64,000 nucleotides of DNA from Chryseobacterium vaccae (GTDB lineage: Bacteria > Bacteroidota > Bacteroidia > Flavobacteriales > Weeksellaceae): assembly GCF_009602705.1 (NCBI RefSeq), contig NZ_VSWH01000001.1, positions 744,001 to 808,000 on the forward strand, written 5' to 3'. This document shows, in pieces, positions 52,021 through 61,437 of the stretch. The notes beneath the pieces are model-generated. The model had not been told where the DNA came from and searched no databases. It was given only the letters and a program-made list of their open reading frames with translations. Position numbers and translations under genes: made by a program. Within the stretch, counting starts at the first letter, position 1; each line of letters begins with the position of its first letter.

Positions 52021-52302
52021 TTATTCACAAAGGATAATTCCTTTATTATTATTAAATTCTACAACACCGCTTTTGATAGGGTAAGAAAAAGCTGAATCTT
52101 TTTCGTTTTCTTTAGTTAAGTTTTTCGTATATGCTTCATCAATAGATTTAGCAAAAAGCTTTACTTTACCTTCGATCAAAGAAGAAACGATACCTGCGTG
52201 ATTTTTCATGATGTGAAATTCACCACTTTTCCCCGGCAATAGTACAGAGTCTACTTCCCCTTCAAAAACTACATATTCTGGTGTTAAAATTTTTATATTC
52301 AT
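52021..52302 (-). CDS. atpC: F1F0 ATP synthase epsilon subunit
   Basis: A 93-residue epsilon subunit made of the N-terminal beta-sandwich only (ILTPEYVVFEGEVDSVLLPG, GEFHIMKNHAGIVSSL). The C-terminal helical hairpin that inhibits ATP hydrolysis in many bacteria is missing, which is normal for the short Bacteroidota form. It belongs to the central stalk of the ATP synthase and follows atpD by 88 bp. Confidence 0.95.
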   Translation of the reverse strand: MNIKILTPEYVVFEGEVDSVLLPGKSGEFHIMKNHAGIVSSLIEGKVKLFAKSIDEAYTKNLTKENEKDSAFSYPIKSGVVEFNNNKGIILCE

Positions 52303-52390
52303 TTAATTTAGATTTGAAGATTTCAGATTTCAGATTTCAGACAACCTTAAAGTCTCATGTCTGGTATCTGTTATCTTTATGTCTAATTTA

Positions 52391-53949
<1,559 letters not shown>

Positions 53950-54156
53950 TTGGTAAAAAAAAGATTTTTATCATACTTTTGGGATTGGGATAAGTTTGGA
54001 AAAATTAGAAAGTTTTTTTATTGTTATAGACTGATTGCAGAATGCTGACAACACGGGAAAGTTGAATGTGAATGATCCCTTTTTAAAATTTCAAATTAAT
54101 TTTATCGCATCCTAACATCGCTTCTTTAAAACTCGTCTTATTCAAAATAAAGGTTT

Positions 54157-54164
54157 TATATTTG
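54157..54164 (+). promoter_or_regulatory. -7 element of ribF
   Basis: TATATTTG is an exact match, 21 bases before the TTG start at 54185. No TTG at the -33 position. Confidence 0.6.
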
Positions 54165-54184
54165 CAGTCAAAATTTTTTCCGTT

Positions 54185-55105
54185 TTGAAAGTGTTCAAAA
54201 ATTTTAAAGATTACTCTTCTCAAAGGCCTCTAGCGCTGTCTTTAGGAATGTTTGACGGGGTACATCTGGGACATAAAAGCATCATTGATGAACTTATAAA
54301 ATCAGGTAAAGAAAACAATCTGGAAACCGCTGTCCTTACTTTTTGGCCGCATCCGCGTTTTGTTTTCAACCCTAATGAAGATCTTAAACTTCTCAACACC
54401 CTTGAAGAAAAGAAGCAGCTGGTTGAAAAATATGGCATTGATCATTTATTTTTGAAAGAATTTGATGAAGAGTTCAGAAATCTTACCGGCGAAGAATTTG
54501 TCCGCCAGATTCTGATCGAAAAATTAAATGTAAAATATCTCATCATCGGCTACGATCATTCCTTCGGAAAAAATAAAAGCGGAAACTTTGAGCTTCTTCA
54601 AAAACTGTCTAAAGAGCTAGATTTTGAAGTTGAACAGATGGAAGCCATCAATATTCATGAGAATAATATCAGTTCTACGAAGGTCCGCAATGCACTTCTG
54701 GCCGGAAATATAAAGGAAGCCAATGAAATGCTGGGATACTCCTACTCTGTTTCGGGAACGGTGGTTCATGGAAAGAAAATCGGAAGAACCATTGGGTATC
54801 CTACTGCTAATATTGAAACAGAATCTCTTAAACTTCTTCCTAAAAAGGGAGCTTATGTTGTTGAAGTTGAAGTAAAAGGCCAACAACACAAGGGAATGTT
54901 AAGTATTGGCACCAATCCTACGGTAAACGGAGAAAAACTAACCGTTGAAGTTTATATTCTTGATTTTGATGATGATATTTATGATGAAAAGATCACGGTA
55001 AAATTCAGAGATTTTCTGCACGATGAGATTAAATTTGAAGGTCTTGAAAAACTAATTGAGAGACTGGATGAAGATAAAAGGCTGACGGAAGTGTTTAAGT
55101 TTTAA
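54185..55105 (+). CDS. ribF: Bifunctional riboflavin kinase / FAD synthetase
   Basis: A 306-residue enzyme making FMN and then FAD. The N-terminal adenylyltransferase domain has the nucleotidyl motif LGMFDGVHLGHKSII (G-x-F-D-G-V-H-x-G-H) and GYDHSFGKNKSGN; the C-terminal kinase domain has HGKKIGRTIGYPTANI. Full length. The start is TTG at 54185, because the first ATG (residue 22, inside the nucleotidyl motif) would destroy the active site. Its 3' region has been split by an insertion sequence. Confidence 0.95.
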   Translation: MKVFKNFKDYSSQRPLALSLGMFDGVHLGHKSIIDELIKSGKENNLETAVLTFWPHPRFVFNPNEDLKLLNTLEEKKQLVEKYGIDHLFLKEFDEEFRNLTGEEFVRQILIEKLNVKYLIIGYDHSFGKNKSGNFELLQKLSKELDFEVEQMEAINIHENNISSTKVRNALLAGNIKEANEMLGYSYSVSGTVVHGKKIGRTIGYPTANIETESLKLLPKKGAYVVEVEVKGQQHKGMLSIGTNPTVNGEKLTVEVYILDFDDDIYDEKITVKFRDFLHDEIKFEGLEKLIERLDEDKRLTEVFKF

Positions 55106-55134
55106 CACTTTTAATCATAAAATGATAACAGAAT

Positions 55135-55147
55135 AATCCACTTCATA
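55135..55147 (+). terminator. Left arm of the ribF terminator, interrupted by the IS
   Basis: AATCCACTTC (55135-55144) plus ATA. The matching arm GAGGTGGATT then TTTAGTTTT is at 56583-56601 beyond the IS. With one copy of the ATA duplication removed, the two join into a 10-11-bp hairpin followed by a T-rich tract: a good intrinsic terminator for ribF. Confidence 0.7.
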
Positions 55148-55175
55148 TAGACTGCACCCAAAAGTTTAGACAAAA

Positions 55176-55964
55176 TTAAACAATATTATTATATGAAAGA
55201 GTTCGGTACTGTACCGGACTCTTTCCTTTTAGATTAAGTCTTATCCTGTCGTTATTGTAGTAATTGATATACTTCTTTATTTCTTTTTTGAGCTCATCAA
55301 TGGTTTTAAATTTCTTAGTATAGAACATTTCAGATTTTAAAGTTCCAAAGAAGTTTTCTATTACCGCATTATCCAGGCAGTTTCCTTTGCGGGACATACT
55401 TTGGATAATGCCTTTTTCTTTTAACAGATGCTGATAGGCTTTCATCTGATATTGCCAGCCTTGATCAGAGTGGATAATGAGGTTTTCAGTATTCTTGATT
55501 TTTCTGAGCCCTTTTTTGAGCATATTTACAACCTGTGCAAAGGCAGGCCTTTCCGAGAGATCGTAACTGATAATCTCGCCATTGTAAAGATCAATTATCG
55601 GCGAAAGATACAATTTACTGCCCGAGACGTTAAATTCTGTCACATCAGTGGCCCATTTTCTGTTTGGCTGATCTGCCTTAAAGTTCCTCTCCAGAATATT
55701 TGGTGCTATCCTGCCTTGCTCTCCCCGGTAAGATCTGTATTTTTTAACCCTAACGATACTTTTCAATCCTAGGGTCTTCATCAGTCTTAAGACCGTTTTA
55801 TGATTAATTACAATTCCTTGCTGTTTCATAATCAAAGTAATACGACGGTATCCAAACCGGCCTTTATGCCTATGATAAATCTGTTTTATCAAAGTTTTTA
55901 CTTCTCCATATTTATCTTTTTTATCAAGAGCTTTCTGATGGTAATAGAAACTGCTTCTGGCCAT
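55176..55964 (-). CDS. IS3-family transposase OrfB (DDE integrase)
   Basis: The annotated ATG gives 262 residues, but the frame is open further upstream and is normally entered by frameshifting from orfA. An HTH-like region (YRRITLIMKQQGIVINHKTV) precedes the rve catalytic domain: D in KWATDVTEF, D in HSDQGWQY and E in AVIENFFGTLKSE form the DDE triad. The C-terminus YYNNDRIRLNLKGKSPVQY is typical for IS150-group elements. No frameshift or stop. Confidence 0.95.
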   Translation of the reverse strand: MARSSFYYHQKALDKKDKYGEVKTLIKQIYHRHKGRFGYRRITLIMKQQGIVINHKTVLRLMKTLGLKSIVRVKKYRSYRGEQGRIAPNILERNFKADQPNRKWATDVTEFNVSGSKLYLSPIIDLYNGEIISYDLSERPAFAQVVNMLKKGLRKIKNTENLIIHSDQGWQYQMKAYQHLLKEKGIIQSMSRKGNCLDNAVIENFFGTLKSEMFYTKKFKTIDELKKEIKKYINYYNNDRIRLNLKGKSPVQYRTLSYNNIV

Positions 55965-56005
55965 ACCTGTACAATCCAGCAGGAGTGACAGGTCATATTT
56001 TCGCC

Positions 56006-56533
56006 TTAATCCTTCGATGGCCTCTGCTTGTTCTTTTTGAGAGTTAAGGCGTCTAACTTTTTTAGAAAATCAATTTCAGCTCGAAGCCTTTCGTTTTCCA
56101 ATAAAAGTTCTTCTTCTCTGGTCAATGGCTTATCGGACTTTCTTTTCTTACGCTTGTGATCACTCATAATGCAGGGTCTTCCTTTGGGTTTGTTCTTTAA
56201 CCCTAAAATACCACTTTTTTCGTAATCCCTTTGCCAATTCAACACGCTAGACTGAGCTGCGATATCGAATCGGATACATGCTTCCCTTTGGGAGATATGT
56301 TCTGTTTCGATGGCTTTTAGAACTTTAACCTTAAAATTCAGGGAATAGCTCTTGTTTTTTCTCGGTTGTAGCCCCGAGATTACGTACTTGTTATAAAAAC
56401 CAATCCATTTGCGCAGATTGCTTTCATTAAATCCTTTCTCTGTTGCTATAGATTCAATCGAACGATAAGAGTTTTTGTGAAGATTAATACATTCTAATTT
56501 GAAAGCAACGCTAAATTTTTCTTTTCTATACAT
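56006..56533 (-). CDS. IS3-family transposase OrfA (HTH protein)
   Basis: A 175-residue protein with two helix-turn-helix segments (YRSIESIATEKGFNESNLRK and HISQREACIRFDIAAQSSVL) and a C-terminal leucine-zipper-like helix (LTREEELLLENERLRAEIDF). It binds the inverted repeats and, after frameshifting, forms the N-terminal part of the OrfAB transposase. Its end overlaps the extended orfB frame. Confidence 0.93.
   Translation of the reverse strand: MYRKEKFSVAFKLECINLHKNSYRSIESIATEKGFNESNLRKWIGFYNKYVISGLQPRKNKSYSLNFKVKVLKAIETEHISQREACIRFDIAAQSSVLNWQRDYEKSGILGLKNKPKGRPCIMSDHKRKKRKSDKPLTREEELLLENERLRAEIDFLKKLDALTLKKNKQRPSKD
56033..56039 (-). other. Programmed -1 frameshift site in the IS
   Basis: On the minus strand CAAAAAG lies in codons CTC-AAA-AAG of orfA; a one-base slip back after AAG enters the orfB frame at GAA-CAA-GCA. 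The orfB frame is open from before this point to its stop, so an OrfAB fusion is possible. Confidence 0.6.
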
Positions 56534-56654
56534 AAAAAAATGCCCCTAAAAAGTGTCTAACTTTTTGGGGGCAGTCCAATATGAGGTGGATTTTAGTTTT
56601 ATAGGTCTTTATTTTTTTTTCTCTGGTAAGCAAAATCCTTGATTTTTTTACCAT

Positions 56655-57008
56655 TTAGCTCTTCAGTATCTCCTCTTTTGCTTTTTTCGTCAGCGAATTA
56701 AATACTAAATCATAGGACTGATCTATCATTTTAAATACCAGATCTCTCTTCAGGCCGTCTGTCATCACAGAATTCCAATGGGTTTTATTCATATGAAATG
56801 CTCCTGTAATTTGTGGATACTGTTCACGGAGTTCTGCACTCCATTCAGGGTCTGTTTTCACATTAATATTCAAAGGTTGTTTTTCCAAGGGCATCAGTAA
56901 GAACATTTTGGTTCCTACTTTCATAACAAGTGTTTCGTTGTCAAAAGGAAATGTTTCTGTAACCCCTTTTTTGGCAAGACAGTAATCCAGAATTTCGTTG
57001 GCATCCAT
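56655..57008 (-). CDS. MmcQ/YjbR-family protein
   Basis: A 117-residue protein with the family opening ILDYCLAKKGVTETFPFD and the segment KTHWNSVMTDGLKRDLVFKM. The fold is the CyaY-like/MmcQ double-winged type proposed to bind DNA; function unknown. It is transcribed toward the IS and may have shared the now interrupted hairpin as a converging terminator with ribF. Confidence 0.92.
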   Translation of the reverse strand: MDANEILDYCLAKKGVTETFPFDNETLVMKVGTKMFLLMPLEKQPLNINVKTDPEWSAELREQYPQITGAFHMNKTHWNSVMTDGLKRDLVFKMIDQSYDLVFNSLTKKAKEEILKS

Positions 57009-57065
57009 ATTTTATTTATGAGTAATGGGTAATTAGCTATGAGTAATATATAATGAGTGGTAACT
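57009..57065. repeat. Low-complexity TAATGAGTAATG-type repeat
   Basis: Degenerate tandem units (ATGAGTAATGGGTAATTAG, ATGAGTAATATATAATGAG) resemble 12955-13000. Their position just outside coding regions is shared. Confidence 0.55.
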
Positions 57066-57151
57066 GATATTTACCGTTTCTTTTGGCCTTTTATTAATTC
57101 AAATTTAGTAAATTTAAGAAAGAAAATATCGTTTCATCAAACCCAATTGTT

Positions 57152-57808
57152 ATGAAAGCTTTAGTAATCGGTGCCACAGGTGCTACAGGAAAAGATTTAG
57201 TCAATCAATTGCTCAATGACAAAGATTTTGAGGAAGTTGATGTTTTTGTCAGAAAACCTATTGATATTCAGGATGACAAACTAAAAGTACATGTTGTAAA
57301 TTTTGAAAATCCTGAAGAATGGAAAGATCAGGTTAAAGGTGATGTTGCATTTTCCTGTTTAGGAACTACATTAAAGGCTGCCGGAAGTAAAGAAGCGCAA
57401 CGGAAAGTAGATTTTGGCTATCAATATGAGTTTGCCAAAGCTGCTAAAGAGAATGAAGTGGAAGATTATATTCTTGTTTCAGCTTATGGAGCCAGCCCGG
57501 AATCTAAGATTTTTTATTCTAAAATGAAAGGAGAGCTGGAAGAAGCTGTAAAACAACTCCATTTTACCAAGATCACTATTTTCAAACCCGGAATGCTTGA
57601 ACGGAAAGATTCGGAAAGGACGGGTGAAGTGCTCGGCAGCAGGATTATTAAATTTGCCAATAAATTAGGTCTTCTGGAAAGCCAGAAACCGCTTCCTACC
57701 GATATTTTAGCTAAAGCAATGATTAATTCCTCAAAAATAAAGAGTAATGGGTATTCCAGTATTAAGCTGGGAAATATTTTTTGCTTTGCAGAGAAGAAGG
57801 TGGAATAA
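57152..57808 (+). CDS. NAD(P)-binding atypical short-chain dehydrogenase-like protein
   Basis: A 218-residue Rossmann protein. The N-terminal motif VIGATGATGKDLVNQLL (GxxGxxG) binds NAD(P). DVAFSCLGTTLKAAGSKEAQ and YILVSAYGASPESKIFYSKM, with Y-S-K-M-K-G as the remaining SDR-type YxxxK, match the HTATIP2/TIP30-like group of atypical SDRs. Substrate unknown. Single gene. Confidence 0.88.
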   Translation: MKALVIGATGATGKDLVNQLLNDKDFEEVDVFVRKPIDIQDDKLKVHVVNFENPEEWKDQVKGDVAFSCLGTTLKAAGSKEAQRKVDFGYQYEFAKAAKENEVEDYILVSAYGASPESKIFYSKMKGELEEAVKQLHFTKITIFKPGMLERKDSERTGEVLGSRIIKFANKLGLLESQKPLPTDILAKAMINSSKIKSNGYSSIKLGNIFCFAEKKVE

Positions 57809-57981
57809 TGTTATGGGTTGGAAGCTGGAAGAGAGAGGATGGAAGTTTTATAAGCCATCATATTTAAAGTCTCACGTTAAAATTGCTTAGATTTTTTTAA
57901 GGACAAGAGCATAACTTAGCAAAGTAATACAAAGGAGTTGTATTTCAAAGATGCTTAGTGAACCTGGTTCTGAAATATTTA

Positions 57982-58044
57982 ACTCCGTTCAGTATGATAT
58001 TTCTAATACGCCCTGTATCATTGGGCTGTCATACTGAGCGGAGT
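57982..58044. repeat. Imperfect palindromic element with ACTCCG ends (MITE-like)
   Basis: ACTCCGTTCAGTATGATA (57982-57999) and TGTCATACTGAGCGGAGT (58027-58044) are 18-bp inverted repeats with two differences, both allowing G-U pairs in RNA. An inner GCCC (58010-58013) / GGGC (58023-58026) extends the hairpin. Similar TGTCATACTGAGCGGAG sequences are common between genes in flavobacteria; this is one copy, 270 bp after the dehydrogenase-like gene start of the gap. Confidence 0.7.
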
Positions 58045-58078
58045 CAAAATTGATAAACTAAGTGTTTATTGTTTTCTG

Positions 58079-58654
58079 TTATTTCAGATGTTTTGTAATG
58101 GCTTCGTCTGTAGGTTTTGTCGTACTTACGAAGGTATCTACCAGTTTTCCATTTTCATCGACAAGGAATTTGGTGAAATTCCAAAGGATCGTGGTGTTTT
58201 TTATCCCGTTAAGTTCTTTTTCCGTAAGATATTTAAAGATCGGTGCGGTATCATCTCCTTTTACGGAAACTTTTGCAGCCATCGGGAATGTTACTCCATA
58301 ATTTTTCTGGCAGAAAGTCCCGATTTCAGTATTGGTTCCCGGTTCCTGGCCTCCAAAATTGTTGGCTGGAAAACCTACAATTACCAGTTTGTCTTTATGT
58401 TCTTCATATACTTTCTCCAGATCAGCATACTGCGGTGTAAACCCACACTCTGAAGCTGTGTTCACAATAAGGATCTTTTTTCCTTTGAAATCTGCAAAAT
58501 TGATTTCGTTTCCGTCAAGGCTTTCTACCTTGAAATCATATATTGTTTTTCCCATAAGTTCTTTGGTTTTAGCTTGAGAAATTTCACTTTTCTGGTTGGT
58601 ACAGTTTTGTAAAAATGCCACAAAAGAAAGCAGCAGCAAGAACATCTTTTTCAT
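58079..58654 (-). CDS. Lipoprotein glutathione peroxidase
   Basis: A 191-residue thiol peroxidase. The N-terminus MKKMFLLLLSFVAFLQNC is a lipoprotein-type signal with Cys18 (the residue before it is Asn, not the typical Gly/Ala). The GPx domain follows: NTASECGFTPQYADLE holds the peroxidatic Cys, FPANNFGGQEPG the Gln, FCQKNYGVTFPM the second region, and LWNFTKFLVDENG the Trp/Asn. It reduces hydroperoxides at the periplasmic face. Single gene, 43 bp downstream of an exported protein gene. Confidence 0.92.
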   Translation of the reverse strand: MKKMFLLLLSFVAFLQNCTNQKSEISQAKTKELMGKTIYDFKVESLDGNEINFADFKGKKILIVNTASECGFTPQYADLEKVYEEHKDKLVIVGFPANNFGGQEPGTNTEIGTFCQKNYGVTFPMAAKVSVKGDDTAPIFKYLTEKELNGIKNTTILWNFTKFLVDENGKLVDTFVSTTKPTDEAITKHLK

Positions 58655-58697
58655 TTTTATCGATTTTAAGCAGCCATGCTGCGTTATTTTTCTTCTG

Positions 58698-59360
58698 TTA
58701 AAACTTAAAAATATTCGCAGGAAATACTTTGTTAACGTCTATTCTGTTCAACAGCATTACATAGTCTCCGTCTTTTTTAGTACTTGATGATTCTATTTTA
58801 AAAGGCATCAGAAGATTACCTACTTTTTTATAGTCAGCATATACAAGGGTTTCATCTTTTTTAATCTCCTTTAAGAGCATATAAGTTTTAGTATCGAAAT
58901 AGTAAAAGTTCTTATTTACGTTTTTCGTTAACTCTACTTTATGGCAGTAGATCTCTCCTACTTTTTCTTTTCCGAGATATTTCGCTTCAAAACCTTTGCT
59001 TTCCCAGTCTATAAAGTCATTATCAAAACTTTCCGGCACATATTCTGCGTATTCCTGCAGCTTATTGGCAGCATAATTCATAGCATAACCTTTCGTCCCG
59101 TCAAAGCCTTCAATCGCTGTATCTTTTCCGTTAATGGTGATCACCGTTTTGGTAAGATTCGGGCGCTGCTGGTATATTTTTATGGGATATTCATCTTTGA
59201 TTCCTAGAACAACTTTTCCCTGCAGCATTACTGAATTTAAAAGCTTCCAGTTCGTTAGTCCTCCGGAAAGCTCTATATTTTTATCTATAATTTCCTTTGC
59301 GGTCTGAGAATACAGTGAAGTTGTAACGATTAAAAGAACTAAATATATTATTTTTTTCAT
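58698..59360 (-). CDS. Exported LolA/DUF4292-like beta-rich protein
   Basis: A 220-residue protein with signal peptide about 1-18 (LVLLIVTTSLYSQ). The mature part is a series of beta strands with the pattern of outer-membrane lipoprotein-carrier-like (LolA-type) proteins: GKDTAIEGFDGTKGYAMNY, YCHKVELTKNVNKNFYYFD, TYMLLKEIKKDETLVYADY. No specific family is certain. The start overlaps the preceding gene's stop by 4 bp (ATGA), so the two are translationally coupled. Confidence 0.82.
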   Translation of the reverse strand: MKKIIYLVLLIVTTSLYSQTAKEIIDKNIELSGGLTNWKLLNSVMLQGKVVLGIKDEYPIKIYQQRPNLTKTVITINGKDTAIEGFDGTKGYAMNYAANKLQEYAEYVPESFDNDFIDWESKGFEAKYLGKEKVGEIYCHKVELTKNVNKNFYYFDTKTYMLLKEIKKDETLVYADYKKVGNLLMPFKIESSSTKKDGDYVMLLNRIDVNKVFPANIFKF

Positions 59361-59758
59361 TTATTTTTTTTAAAATAGTAATGTAAAGAAGGTCTGAACA
59401 CTAAACCCAGCTCTCCTTTTTTCTTTTGAGGTACGAGATTCCCGTTATCGTACTTAAAAATCAATCCAGGATCTTCATCCAGCTCCATTGGCTTTGCAAG
59501 ATATAATATTTTATTTTCAAATCTATAGTTTACTGGTCCTTCTTTGGTTTCTTTTTTAGATGGTATTTCCAAATAAGATGGATAGAGTTTATTATTTTTG
59601 AATTCCAGAACGATAAAGGTGTATCTGTCCAATGCTCCGTTCGTTGTCGCTATGCAGCTGTGTCTGATTTGAGCATAAAATTTTTTATCATTCAGATTCT
59701 GACCTTTTACACCTGAAAGGCAAAATAATATTCCTATTAAAAATAAGTTCTTCACCAA
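59357..59758 (-). CDS. Small exported protein of unknown function
   Basis: A 133-residue protein with signal peptide about 1-19 (LFLIGILFCLSGVKGQ). The rest is beta-rich and basic (RYTFIVLEFKNNKLYPSYL; ILYLAKPMELDEDPGLIF). No family recognised. It has a good promoter and overlaps the next gene by 4 bp. Confidence 0.75.
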   Translation of the reverse strand: MVKNLFLIGILFCLSGVKGQNLNDKKFYAQIRHSCIATTNGALDRYTFIVLEFKNNKLYPSYLEIPSKKETKEGPVNYRFENKILYLAKPMELDEDPGLIFKYDNGNLVPQKKKGELGLVFRPSLHYYFKKNK

Positions 59759-59776
59759 TACCCTTATTTATCTATC

Positions 59777-59807
59777 CAAATATAAGAGGAATTGGTTGAA
59801 AAAGCAA
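59777..59807 (-). promoter_or_regulatory. Promoter of the two-gene exported-protein operon
   Basis: On the minus strand TTG (59805-59807), 20-bp spacer and TATATTTG (59777-59784) form a full consensus promoter, 19 bases before the ATG at 59758. Confidence 0.75.
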
Positions 59808-59865
59808 AGATGAAGAAGCCTGAGAAATGAATTTTACATCAGAGAACCAGTGAATTTCCTTATTT

Positions 59866-60588
59866 TCAGATTAATTTCCTTGCTTTTTCCAGGTCTTCCG
59901 GAGTATCGATTCCTACGCCTACAAAATTGGTTTCTATCATTTTGATCTTCATTCCGTATTCCAGGTAGCGGATGCATTCAATTTTTTCTGATATTTCCAG
60001 AGGCTTCATTTCCAGTTTTGAGAACTGAAGCAGCGCATGTTTCCTGAAAGCGTAGACTCCGATATGCTTGAAGTAATCTACCTTATAAGAAACTTCCCTA
60101 TGAAAGGGAATAGCAGAACGGCTGAAATAAAGGGCAAAACCATTATTATCGGTAATTACTTTTACGTTATTCGGGTTTTCGATTTCTTCCTTTTCTGTAA
60201 GCTTTATTTTTAGAGATGCCAGTGAAATTTCCTGATTATGATCTTCATGAAAAACTCCGATCAGCTGTTTTAATGGTTCCAGCTTCAGGAAAGGCTCGTC
60301 TCCCTGTACATTGATCACAATATCACAATCAATGTTCTGTACGGCTTCTGCAATACGGTCGCTTCCTGTTTCATGCTGACCCGTCATTACGGCTTTTCCA
60401 CCGTTTTTTACAATCTCATCAAAAATAATTTCGGAGTCTGTGGCTACAAAAACCTCATCAAATAACCCTGTCTCTACAACATTCTGATAGGTTGTGGTGA
60501 TCACAGTTCTTTCACCTAATTTCTGCATCAATTTCCCCGGAAAGCGGCTGGCTTCATATCTTGCAGGAATAACAGCGATTATTTTCAT
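59866..60588 (-). CDS. kdsB: CMP-Kdo synthetase (KdsB)
   Basis: A 240-residue cytidylyltransferase that activates Kdo for lipid A core assembly. It begins [20 protein letters not shown], the nucleotide-binding signature, with [36 protein letters not shown] and the metal/Kdo-binding end [14 protein letters not shown]. Complete. kdsA is at 35961. Confidence 0.97.
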   Translation of the reverse strand: MKIIAVIPARYEASRFPGKLMQKLGERTVITTTYQNVVETGLFDEVFVATDSEIIFDEIVKNGGKAVMTGQHETGSDRIAEAVQNIDCDIVINVQGDEPFLKLEPLKQLIGVFHEDHNQEISLASLKIKLTEKEEIENPNNVKVITDNNGFALYFSRSAIPFHREVSYKVDYFKHIGVYAFRKHALLQFSKLEMKPLEISEKIECIRYLEYGMKIKMIETNFVGVGIDTPEDLEKARKLI

Positions 60589-60657
60589 ATTCTTCTAATT
60601 GTCAGTTTTTTATAAAAATACTTCAGTTTTGTTGTTAACAAAATTCAAGTATTTTAA

Positions 60658-61362
60658 TTATTTTTCATACTTATAAAAATATACATTCTGAGGCTTATCA
60701 GACTTGTAATCAAAAGGATAAACCAGCGTACTGTCTTTTACTTTCATACCGTAAAACTGAGCTCTAACGATATTGGATGCAATAAGCTGTACTTCTGCTG
60801 AAACGAAATCCGGATCATAAACCATTTTTCTCTCAGTTTCAAGATCTTCCGTTATAATTGTTTTTAAGTAGAGCTTATAATGTAGGGAATCTTTTGTTTT
60901 ATAAGTAAAGACATAAGTATATCCCCTGTCAAATTCAAATACATGCTCCTTTTTATTGAATCTAAACTTTTTAAAGGATTCCATACTACTTCCGCAGTGC
61001 TTCAATAATGCCCATTTTGAATCAGAAAGAGTGATATCTTTTTCACCGGTTTTTTTGACGATAAAATAATCTACGTCTATCATTCCCGGATAATAAGCAC
61101 GTTCATTTTTCAGAATAAGTTTGTTGAGTTTTGAATTGGGGCCTCTATCCAGTTCCATTATTCTCACACTGTCTTTATCTTTAATAATCCGGCCATCAAA
61201 TGTCCTGCCTTTGGTTATAAACTGATACTTGTTACGTCCTGTCTGGTTGATCACTACTGAATCGCATGCATTATCAACAGAATAAAGCACATAATTTTCT
61301 TTTTTACAAGAGATCAAAAGGATTCCTGCGAGTATAATAAAACCTTTTCTAAGGTAATTCAT
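60658..61362 (-). CDS. Lipoprotein of unknown function
   Basis: A 234-residue protein with a lipoprotein signal (IILAGILLISC, Cys about 19) followed by KKEN. The rest is beta-rich with no motif I recognise (FDRGYTYVFTYKTKDSLHYK). Probably anchored to the outer membrane. It is separated from kdsB by 69 bp and from the aminotransferase by a repeat element. Confidence 0.8.
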   Translation of the reverse strand: MNYLRKGFIILAGILLISCKKENYVLYSVDNACDSVVINQTGRNKYQFITKGRTFDGRIIKDKDSVRIMELDRGPNSKLNKLILKNERAYYPGMIDVDYFIVKKTGEKDITLSDSKWALLKHCGSSMESFKKFRFNKKEHVFEFDRGYTYVFTYKTKDSLHYKLYLKTIITEDLETERKMVYDPDFVSAEVQLIASNIVRAQFYGMKVKDSTLVYPFDYKSDKPQNVYFYKYEK

Positions 61363-61369
61363 CGTTTAA

Positions 61370-61429
61370 TGTAACAATATAGCAATACAACAGTGTAGCA
61401 ATTCTTAATAAACTATTACACTGTTGTAT
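61370..61429. repeat. Tandem and inverted repeat TGTAACAATATAGCAA type
   Basis: Two 16-bp tandem units, TGTAACAATATAGCAA (61370-61385) and TACAACAGTGTAGCAA (61386-61401). In addition ATACAACAGTGTA (61385-61397) and TACACTGTTGTAT (61417-61429) are a perfect 13-bp inverted repeat with a 19-base spacer. It may form the 3' hairpin of the aminotransferase transcript but no T run follows. Confidence 0.7.
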
Positions 61430-61437
61430 AGGGAGAT

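Larger units (their letters stand above)
55148..56578 (-). mobile_element. IS3-family insertion sequence (IS150-like), intact
   Basis: A 1431-bp element with imperfect terminal inverted repeats: left TAGACTGCACCCAAAAGTTT, right (reversed) TGGACTGCCCCCAAAAAGTT. A 3-bp target duplication ATA flanks it (55145-55147 and 56579-56581), as expected for IS3 elements. It carries orfA and orfB on the minus strand, joined by a -1 frameshift site, with the DDE residues kept. Everything needed for transposition seems present, so it is potentially active. Confidence 0.92.
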
